Below are positions 56,341 through 64,000 of a stretch of 64,000 bases of DNA, one piece after another (positions within the stretch are counted from its first letter, which is position 1; the number at the start of each line of letters is the position of its first letter). The stretch covers positions 85,779-149,778 of the forward strand of contig MNCI01000125.1 of the NCBI GenBank assembly GCA_015680685.1. Direction: 5' to 3'. Both the position numbers and the translations under genes were made by a program. The stretch comes from Gnetum montanum. Taxonomy: Eukaryota; Streptophyta; Gnetopsida; Gnetales; Gnetaceae. The notes below the pieces were generated by a model. That model was not told the origin of the DNA. It was given only the letters and a program-made list of their open reading frames with translations, and made no database searches.

Positions 56341-57400
56341 CTACAATGAATATATAATATCTATAGAGGCACTTCTAGGTTGGTTGGACCATCTAGTTAA
56401 GGCTCTAGATCTAGAGATAGGTGACATCACTGAGGATCCCCTCATTGAAATCCTTGTAGCAACACCTAGTGACAAGGAAAAAGCATTGAAACTTAGTTTC
56501 TTGTTAATGCCTCAACATGCCTAGAACATTACTAAAGTGCTTAATGACAATAGTAAGGCATTCGCGTGGTCTTACAAAGACATGTTAGGCCTAGATCCTC
56601 ATGTAGTCCAACATAACATCATCCTCTATCCTTGCATTAAGCTAGTTAAGCAAAAAGTGCATAAGGTTCAGCTTGAGGTGGCATTGGCAGTCTGTGATGA
56701 AATCACCAAACTCTACAAAGCTGGTTTCATCTGGGTAGTTGACTATGTAGAATGGATCTCAAACATCATGGTTGTACCCAAGAAAAATGTAAGTATACAT
56801 ATTTGCATAGACTTCCAAGACCTAAATAAGGTAACCATTAAAGATGATTTGCCATTGCCTAGTATTAATCGACAAGTTGATAGCATGGCTAGTCATGCTT
56901 TGTTATCATTCATGGATGGGTTATTGGGCTATAACTAGATTCAAATAAACCTAGAACATCATCTCAGCACAACCTTGATGACTCCTTGGGGTATGTTTTG
57001 TTACACTATGATGTTGTTTGGACTTAAGAATTCAGGAGCAACTTATTAGTGGGCAATTATGTACATCTTTAGTGACTACATGTTAGGTTTGCTCAATAAT
57101 TACATTGATGACATAGCAATTAAGTCCAAGGTAGCTCACAACCATGTAGATGACTTAGACTTAGTACTCAAATGTTGTCTAAAACACGATCTTAGGTTAA
57201 ACCCTAAGAAATGTGTTTTTGGTGTTAAGACAAGCCAGATGCTCAATTTCGTAGTATCTAAAGCAAACATACGGTTAGATCCTGATAAGGTTAAGGCCAT
57301 AATCAACTTAGCACCATTGGCCAACCTTAATGAGCTATGAGGGTTAGAGGGTAGATTGTAATTTATATGTAGGTTTATTGCAAGGTTGATTAATAAGTTG
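56340..57400 (+). pseudogene. pol: Reverse transcriptase of giant-2
   Basis: Open stretch 56,537-56,938 holds KAFAWSYKDMLGLDPHVVQH, WISNIMVVPKKNVSIHICID and KDDLPLPSIN, then LLSFMDGLLGYN. The stop after YN is TAG where giant RTs have Gln (YNQI). Further on: TTLMTPWGMFCYTMMLFGLK, a TAG at the next Gln, and the catalytic NYIDDIAIKSK (YIDD codons 57,101-57,112) intact. The leader (56,340-56,530) reads DITEDPLIEILVATPS as in giant-1. No protease lies directly upstream. Tat-type by its similarity to the giant-1 RT and the domains that follow. Confidence 0.93.
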
Positions 57401-57990
57401 CAACTAATGCAACATTTTCTCAAAAAGGGGATTCACTTTGAGTGGACAGTTCAATGCCAAGAGGCATTTAACAACCTTAAATAGGAACTGGCTTAACTTC
57501 CAATGGTCTATCCTCCATAAGGAAATAAATCCTTCTAAATCTACCTTACTACCTTTGATACATCCATTGCTTCTTTGCTTTGTCAAAAGCAGGATGATGG
57601 CACAAAGGTCTCGGTATACTAGTTGAGCCATGCATTGGTTGCCCACAAAGAAAAATATAACAATGTGAAAAAGAATTGTCTTGCCTTAGTCTTTGCACTT
57701 AAGAAGTGGAGGCACTATCTTTTTTGTAGTCAAGTCAACATCATTTGCAAGAGTAATGTACTTTGAGCGATTACAATGAACATTTATGAGAGCAGTTGTA
57801 TTGCATGGTGGAAGGCATTAACAGTAGAGTTTGACCTACGCTATGTGGTGCAAGCCTTAACTAAAGGTCAAGCTATAGCTACACAACTCATAGATTCACC
57901 CATTAATGATCAAGCAATAATATATCTAGAATTCCCGAATGAGCATGTCAATAGCACCATCAAAGTGCAAGAGTGCCTAACAACTTTTAG
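57400..57990 (+). pseudogene. pol: RNase H of giant-2
   Basis: Follows RT without a gap: FLKKGIHFEWTVQCQEAFNN, ISLYL-type strand degraded, LSHALVAHKEKYNNVKKNCL, FALKKWRHYLF, and MNIYESSCIAWWKALTVEFD. Several stops at Gln positions. A perfect 28-bp hairpin (57,953-58,014) disrupts the following linker. Confidence 0.83.
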
Positions 57991-58014
57991 GCACTCTTGC
58001 ACTTTGATGGTGCT
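57953..58014. repeat. Perfect 28-bp hairpin in giant-2 pol
   Basis: Arms 57,953-57,980 (AGCACCATCAAAGTGCAAGA...) and 57,987-58,014 are exact complements, loop CAACTT. In giant-1 the right arm has a diverged counterpart (TTTTACACTTCGATGATGCT) but the left arm does not, so the left arm looks copied from the right. Confidence 0.95.
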
Positions 58015-58109
58015 TCAACCTCTCAAGAGGATAGTGTTACTACCATTATCATGTTCCCCTCTAGGGAGATATGACCCTTTGTATATCATTTTGCATTTCC
58101 TTGTACTAA

Positions 58110-58400
58110 CAATGTGATGGAGCATGAAGGTCTCCTCAGAGGTATCCTTGCATCTTGTGTCTTAGGAATTTAGAAAATATCACTATGAGGTGACTTGCAG
58201 TTAGTGATTAACCTAGTTATAGAGGCCTACACTTGTAAAGCCTAATATTTACAACCTTATTGTGACCTAGCGAAGCACTTGCTTAAACAGTTTGCAACCA
58301 TTGATGTCCAATATATCCCTAGGAATGAAAATGTCATAGCTAATGCCTTAGCAACACTAGCCTTAAGCATTGCACCTGACATGTTTCATGCATTGCCCAC
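58110..58400 (+). pseudogene. pol: Archaeal-type RNase H (aRNH) of giant-2
   Basis: EHEGLLRGILASCVLGI, then LQLVINLVIEAYTCKA, LAKHLLKQFATI and VQYIPRNENVIANALATLAL. Same domain and place as in giant-1; a mark of the Tat lineage. Confidence 0.85.
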
Positions 58401-58835
58401 TTGAATGTTTATTGCCCTATGCTTGTCATGCAAACCACTAACATTACACCCATAGCCACAGTTGGCATGACCCACATAGTAGAATGGTATGATAACATTA
58501 AGGCATACCTTCAACAAGGTGAACCTTCGCAACATCTAACCACTGCCCAAAAGGATGCAGTGCATAAACAATCATGTGAGTACATCATTGTGGTAGATAA
58601 AATACTATGTCATGGATCCTATGATGGCATAATGTTAACCTACATTAGCAACAACGAAGCACAAACGATCATTGAACAAGTCCATAAGGGACTATGCAAA
58701 GGTCACATAGGACCTAGGGCAATGCTAGTGAAAATATGATGCTTAGGTTACTATTGGCCTTGCATGGAGCACAATTGTGTCTCAAAGGTTAAGATGTGTG
58801 ATATTTTTCAATGGGATGGAAAGTTAATGCACATG
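58401..58835 (+). pseudogene. pol: N-terminal part of the giant-2 integrase, cut by P2
   Basis: Open stretch 58,401-58,739: linker with VEWYDNIKAYLQQGEPSQHL, SYDGIMLTYISNNEAQTIIE and the zinc region VHKGLCKGHIGPRA. It continues past a stop with GYYWPCMEHNCVSKVKMCDI and ends where P2 is inserted, before the catalytic core. The core should lie beyond P2, outside the window. Confidence 0.87.
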
Positions 58836-59640
58836 TGATGAGTGGCAAGATACCCCTACACTCAACCATATGAATATGAGTGTAGCACGTGTGATCCAGT
58901 TGAACTCTGTAGACTAAGTGCCTACACGCCCCATGGAACACTTAGGGTTAATCATTCATTGTCTTCCCAAACTTACTTGTAGTTGTCATGGTGTATGGTT
59001 AAGTAAGTCTAAGGTATATGATTTTTATGCTTTTTTATGTTTTATGTCTCCTATGCTATTGAGTTGAAGGGTTGAGAAACTAATTACTAACTCTAACTAA
59101 TGAACTATGTCTAAATTACCTAGCGTCAGCATCTGTTCCCACTTATCATACACACCCTAAATCGATGCAACCTTGGCTACCAAATGCTAATCGTTCCTGG
59201 GATCACCAAGTGTAACGCACGTGCTTGAAGTGGTCATACTAAGGCACTTAACTAGGAGAGAAGGGTTGAGAAGGATTTAATAACTAATAAATCATGCAAA
59301 TAATAGATAATAAATTACAGTAATAAAATCCTATTCCATGCACTACAAGGTTTATCCACGAAGCTTGTCTTTATTGCCATACACAAACTTGTGTTCAGGT
59401 ACAATGTTTGCTCGAAAGATCTGTTCACTTTGGGACTTCTACTGTGGGCACATGGAAAATATTCTATCTTTGGAGTGATCAATCTACCAGAGTTTCCCTA
59501 CTATCTAGGCTAGGATGATGAAATAAGGGATAGCCACCTCTTATTTATAGATATGACGACGCACAACGATATCTCATATGCAATATCGTAGGGGAGGATG
59601 TGATGTGATATCGCGACCATCGCGATATCGCATCCCATCA
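58836..59640 (-). repeat. 3' LTR of P2
   Basis: 805 bp, from TGATGGG (complement at 59,640) to CTCATCA (58,836). TATA box complement near 59,541-59,548; fewer palindromes than P1 (59,570-59,640). The tract after it, complement ATGGGGCTA (59,641-59,650), has one base change in the polypurine tract. Confidence 0.92.
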
Positions 59641-59778
59641 TAGCCCCATGACAAAATGAACACTTGTCCTTAAGTTCCTTACAATAATATCAAGACTGTA
59701 TGGGATTATTGACTCAAATGGATCTAATGGGATGACATGTGAACGGATCATCATTACAAGACACAACAAAACTAGTGT

Positions 59779-61390
59779 TCATGACAACAAGGATGAACAC
59801 CTTATTACATTGACATCAGATCTCATTTGGTAGTTTGAGAGAAAAAAGAAGAGAGAAGAGAGAAGAAAGAAGAAGAGAGACGAAGTCTTACTGCTGCCAA
59901 TGCCAAGATTATGCCTTTCATTGTCCATCCGTAAGTGCATCATCAATCTTTCTCCTTGCATAGCTGCTTCAGCACCGCTCCATTCCAAGTGCTCTCTCCA
60001 GATCTAGTCTATTGTTGCATGATTGCCATCTGCACACACAACATAGTCATATATTAGCAAGGGTAAATGAATTTTAGTGCAGTTGATACCTTGCTTTGGT
60101 GAAAGTCCAATTGACTAGGTTGTGGTATGGCTGATACAGGTCTGGAGATATAATAATGATGACTACCAAAGGTGTAGGGGCTAGGAGAAAATCAAAAAAA
60201 TTGGACCCTGTACCCCCATGACTAATTACAAACCTCCGGTAGTAAGAGAATGGAAAAGGAAAAGGAATAAGAAGGATGGATAAAAAGAGACAACTAGGAC
60301 ATCGATGAAATGGATATCAAGATGGAAATGAATAAAATAAAATGGATTGCAAAATGTTAATGGAAAGAATTTAACTGGGGCACCAAATAGGAATGCTAGT
60401 GGATCCTCCCCAAAGTAGGCTCTTGCTCTTAATGACCTAACAAACCCACATTCAAAGAGTCCGTAGGCTCTAGGAATGTCCTTTGGAACAAGAGTTAAAG
60501 TCTTAACCATAAGAAGTTACCAAAAAGAAAATAATGCATCTACCAAAATATACACTAATGATATAGCCGGCAATGAGGTGAACAATGGAGAGAAGGATGG
60601 AGAGAAGAGAATGGAATGGAGTCTCAAGAACAAGGTGGTGGATAGCCCCTTATGTGTTGCATGATTAATGTGACTTGGCAAATCTCATTACAACTTCAAC
60701 CTCAAACAAACCACATCCAGTGACCTCACATCAATGCATTTGGCCAATCCACCCTCGTGAATAATAAGAATGCCTTCACCCAAGAGCCACTACCATTCTG
60801 AAGAAACAAAGAAGAGAACGGGAAGTAAGAAGGGCATTAGTTAGAGGGAATGTTTTTGGTTCCATAACCAGTGCTTGTAGCCCAAGGGATTATTTCATCT
60901 AAGGGGTGTGCTTTTAATTCTCACTTTTATTGTTTTCTTTCTTTCTTTTTTGTCATTGTTTTATGTTTTTATGTGTGAGAACCACACCATGCAAAGACTT
61001 CTTATTTTTATTGACTCAACTTCTAATAATTGGGTAACATTAGAACGGTAAGAAAACTCAAGAAGAAAACATCCAAGCACCCAAGAGAATGGCCAACACA
61101 AGTGCATCAAGTTCTCTTGAAGTCACATCCTTTTCAAATCTTGAGTCCTTCCTTAGTTTGAGAAATACTCAGTCACTGATTCATTAGAGTTCTTATTAGG
61201 AAGAGACTGTACATTTCCAAGCTAAGAGAGACCATAGACTTGTGGATGAATGGATGAAGTGGACTCATTGCCTACCATATCAAAAGAAACATACCTTAGT
61301 ATCAACGTTGTAACTTAAAGGTAAAAACCAAACATTAGCAATCAATGAAAAATAGTTCATACCATCATGAAGAACACTTATTGGGTGACA
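59779..61390 (-). pseudogene. Captured, intron-bearing gene fragments in P2
   Basis: Same block as P1 10,800-12,429 without a gap. Acceptor TGTGTGTGCAG| before the exon at 60,029 downwards (HLRMDNERHN), intron to 60,089 with donor GCAAG|GTATCA. A further exon-like stretch (60,510-60,370) reads MVKTLTLVPKDIPRAYGLFE then RARAYFGEDPLAFLFGAP. The protein is not recognised. Presence in both elements, with introns, shows the block was acquired before they amplified. Confidence 0.55.
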
Positions 61391-61396
61391 AACTTA

Positions 61397-61610
61397 TAGG
61401 ATGGATAACACACACACAAACACACACAAAAAATGGAAAAGTATAACGATGTTGTAAGACAAAAACAAGAAAAGTTAAAGAAATTTGTAAAACAAAAACT
61501 TGTAAAACAAAAATATGTTAGAGAAAAATGTGTAAGACAAAAATGTGTAAAAAAAATGTGTAAAACAAAAACTTGTAAAATAAAATTGTGTAAAACAAAA
61601 AATGTAAAGG
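61397..61610. repeat. CA-rich and TGTAAAACAAAA-type repeats in P2
   Basis: CA repeat at 61,410-61,432 then about ten units of TTGTAAAACAAAAA-type. Fills the region missing in P1 (gap 12,430-12,634). Confidence 0.88.
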
Positions 61611-61689
61611 AACTGAGGGCCTCCATGATTAGCATAGGTGGCCATCTCCCCCATGACTGAATTGTAAGGGACAGATTTGAAATAATGAA

Positions 61690-62560
61690 TGTCTATTTGA
61701 ATTTCGTAAAAGTGCCCAACTTCTCCCTAATGATGTTCTCAGATTAAGGGGTGGAAGTTGGCGATGCTCATATTCCAATGTGTCTATGCCTTCATTGTTA
61801 ACATGAGTTATTTCCTTAGTTCATTGTTGGCATATTAGGTTTCTCTTTTTAGTAGCTATCAACCATGAGGTGTCTACTACTGGTGTGGTTGCTACATACA
61901 GGCACCTTTGATTTTGTATTTCTTGGGCACATCGATTACATGGAAGAGATGCTGAACATTCTTCCATGTCATCACCCTCTGAGTCACTGTATGTGATGCA
62001 CAGAACTTTCTTCTTCTCGATCTTTCCATATATGATTACCTTAGATATCTGCAAGGAAAGATCACGGATCCCTAAATATGCATCTACTGCACTTAGCCAT
62101 GGCCTTCCCATTATAATTGAGAAGCCCTTGTTGTTATTGTTAACTTCAATCACCAAGAAATTAGCTGGGTATGACCACCCACACACAGTGGTGATGATGT
62201 CCTCCATCAATCCCAAGGGAATGGTGATGGATTGGTTAGCCAGCTCCAGTTGGATATTGCTCTTCTTAAGTTGGGGTAGGTTCCAGGCTTGATACATTTC
62301 TCATGATATTAAATTGATTCCAGAACTAGAGTTAAGAAGAGCCTGATGTGGTTCATTTCTGGCGATTTGTAGATAAATTAAGGGGCTTCCAGGATTAGAG
62401 AGTTTCCTAGAAAGGTGGCCTGCCTTGATCTAGTCGGTTACGGTATGCGTTAACATAACTGTATGTGTACAGCTTTATTGTTGGACTAAAGGGTGATATG
62501 AAGTTTTGGATGGTGGAGGAGTATACGTAGACTCAACTGCTTGTTGTTGCAAGAGCTTGT
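61690..62560 (-). pseudogene. Aspartic protease of P2, active site lost
   Basis: Open stretch 62,297-61,821: MYQAWNLPQLKKSNIQLELA, SITIPLGLMEDIITTVCGWS and FSIIMGRPWLSAVDAYLGIR, close to P1 over the whole length. The active-site segment just upstream reads LNSSSGINLIS followed by a stop, where P1 has LDSGSRVNLIS: Asp to Asn and Gly to Ser, both G-to-A type changes. The copy cannot be an active protease. Confidence 0.87.
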
Positions 62561-64000
62561 CTAGGCTTTTGATTTTGAAGAAAGGCCTTCTTGTTTTATA
62601 GTTTTCAGAACCAACATTAGGTTGAATATTTATAGCTCTCGCAGCGTTACATTGCTGTAGTTGAGAGGGAAGCTCCCCTTACATTGTTGGAGTAGGAGGT
62701 ATGGGAACTATAGTTGGAAGAGGTGTGGATGGATTTGGAGGATGGGATGAATGTGGAATGTCTCTCGAAGGAGGAGTCCTCCTAAAGTACTCCCAAACTT
62801 GGTAGTAACATTGGGGAGTTGTGTGACCCATAGAGTCACTTGGAGAAACTGGTTGCTGCACATAATATCCATATGGGTCTGGTTGCCGGTAAGGGTACTG
62901 TTGTGTCAGCGGTGGCATCCCCCAGGACTATGGGTGTTTCCACTGTTGATGCTGCTCGATGGGTTGTGGTGGAGTTTGACTTGGATAGTACGTTAATGGT
63001 TGGTGGAACTACCTTGGGTTACCTTGAGGATAAGGTAACCTTTAGGGTGTCTACTGTTAGTTAAGTCTCGGATTAAGTGCATACACTCCAGACTCCTATA
63101 GATGTGAGATAATTGGACAACATCCCTTAGGATGATCATATTGGTAGATCTCACATCCATCGTCATCGTTTATTTCTGAATCCATAGCCTCATCGGAGAT
63201 AGTAATTTTCCCCTTATCCTTGTTATGTGCAGGGCCTGAATTTCTCTACTTTTTCTTATCCTTGTCACTACTTCATTCTTCCTTAGACTCTTCTACAATT
63301 TTCAAGACACTTTCAAGTTTAGAGTCTAAGGAATCCCATAGTTGGTCTGCCTTAGCCGATACTTCAGTTGTTAGTTTTTGAATCGGCAAGGTTTTTTGGT
63401 TTACCAACTCTTTGAGTGGTGACTCATCCTCCTTGTCACAAAATCTTACTCCCTTCTTTTGAAGAGAGGGATGACGGTTGTATTCTTTTGCACCTTCTCT
63501 TTTTCATAGCTCACCTTCTTCTTTTGCTACTTGTTTCAAAAAGTGATGAACATCATGGGCTCTAAGTTCTAATAGTCTCCCTTGGGCATAAGTCCCAAGG
63601 GTTGTTCTAGTTTCATGCCTTAGCCCATCCACGATGTGGGGAAGTTGGTCCTGTTGTGTGTAACCATGGCTCGGGCAATGATGTAACAGTGCATAGTAGT
63701 AGCCCATGGCAGCATCCAAGGGTTCATGATTAGCTTGCTTCCATCCTTGGATTTGCTTATGCAAATTAGACACTCTGGAGTACGTTTGATACTTATTGTT
63801 GAAGAGTCCTAACATCGTACTCCACCTCTTGATGGTTTTTGGTTCTAAGGATTGGTACCAACTCTCTGCTTCCTTGGTGAGTGTCCTGGGAAACAACTTA
63901 AGTTTCTGCCACTCATTTTCTATATTCTACAAGGTGTAGGCTTCGTGGAATGCTTGTAAATGATGTTGCGAATTTGAGTTGTATCCCCCTTCAAAGCGTG
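62560..64000 (-). pseudogene. gag: gag of P2, continuing past the window
   Basis: C-terminal Pro/Tyr-rich part (62,918-62,679) with CYYQVWEYFRRTPPS; zinc-knuckle remnant near 63,090-63,150 with DHPKGCCPI; charged linker; open stretch 63,896-63,504 with LFNNKYQTYSRVSNLHKQIQ, EPLDAAMGYYYALLHHCPSH and GLRHETRTTLGTYAQGRLLE. It resembles P1 closely and has fewer breaks in the core. Confidence 0.88.

Larger units (their letters stand above)
27041..58835 (+). mobile_element. Giant-2: Tat/Ogre-like element, plus strand, split by K, Q1 (with Q2) and P2
   Basis: Read without insertions, plus-strand gag (27,260-28,930), protease (29,190-29,860), spacer, opposite-strand gene (30,880-31,122 and 35,693-36,560), spacer (36,561-38,458 and 55,945-56,340) and pol (56,340-58,835) repeat the giant-1 order. 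K is inserted within the antisense gene, Q1 in the second spacer, P2 just after the integrase zinc region. No 5' LTR was found: sequence starts next to the truncated LTR of giant-1, so it is probably 5'-truncated. The remainder lies beyond P2, outside the window. Confidence 0.75.
58836..64000 (-). mobile_element. P2: gag-protease Athila-like element, minus strand, running off the window
   Basis: 3' LTR (58,836-59,640), polypurine tract, gene-fragment block, simple repeat, protease and gag match P1 throughout in order and sequence. Its 5' LTR and second target site lie beyond 64,000; the left flanking 5-mer is ACATG (58,831-58,835). Confidence 0.93.

Overview
The window looks like nuclear DNA of a large-genome seed plant, possibly a gymnosperm, though the lineage cannot be fixed from sequence alone. 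It is almost entirely decayed, nested Ty3/Gypsy LTR retrotransposons. I see no intact host gene, no tRNA or rRNA gene, no CRISPR array and no bacterial feature. Reading frames are broken mainly by TAG/TGA stops at positions where Gln or Trp is expected, the pattern left by deamination of methylated cytosine. All coding entries are therefore pseudogenes.

The base layer is a pair of giant Tat/Ogre-like elements pointing away from each other from about position 27,040. Giant-1 runs on the minus strand (about 27,040 down to about 1,620): 5' LTR, gag, protease, a spacer carrying a multi-exon gene on the OPPOSITE strand, a second spacer, RT, RNase H, a second (archaeal-type) RNase H, integrase, a 3' spacer with a 39-bp minisatellite, and a 3' LTR. 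Giant-2 runs on the plus strand (about 27,040 to beyond 58,835) in the same order. A third fragment of the same family (1-1,600, plus orientation) abuts giant-1 as an inverted copy of its LTR.

This layer was invaded by an Athila-like LTR family (LTRs 0.80-0.89 kb, TGATGA...TCATCA ends, Asp-type primer site, PPT containing GGGGGTA) that occurs in two layouts, neither with RT or integrase. P-type elements carry gag and protease plus intron-bearing gene fragments: P1 at 9,768-17,107 (TSD GTTGG) and P2 from 58,836 past the window end. Q-type elements carry gag plus a second ORF with an Athila-ORF/'putative plant transposon protein' domain and coiled coils: Q1 at 38,459-55,939 (TSD CCACG/CCACA), with Q2 at 40,865-49,546 (TSD ACTAT) inserted into its gag. 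A solo LTR lies at 400-1,223 (TSD GACAC/GAAAC). A fourth type, K (31,127-35,687, TSD GTCCT, ends TGTTGG/CCAACA), carries a gag ORF and pieces of host genes, including a BEACH-domain fragment.

Points most worth following: the antisense, intron-containing gene between protease and RT, kept in both giant elements; the internal promoter-like module upstream of ORF2 in Q1 and Q2, which copies the palindrome-plus-TATA layout of the LTR; sense-strand introns kept in P1 and P2; and two perfect or near-perfect fold-back palindromes inside otherwise decayed coding sequence. There are two N gaps (12,430-12,634; 33,975-34,578) and four single-N joins flanked by duplicated sequence that look like assembly artefacts.
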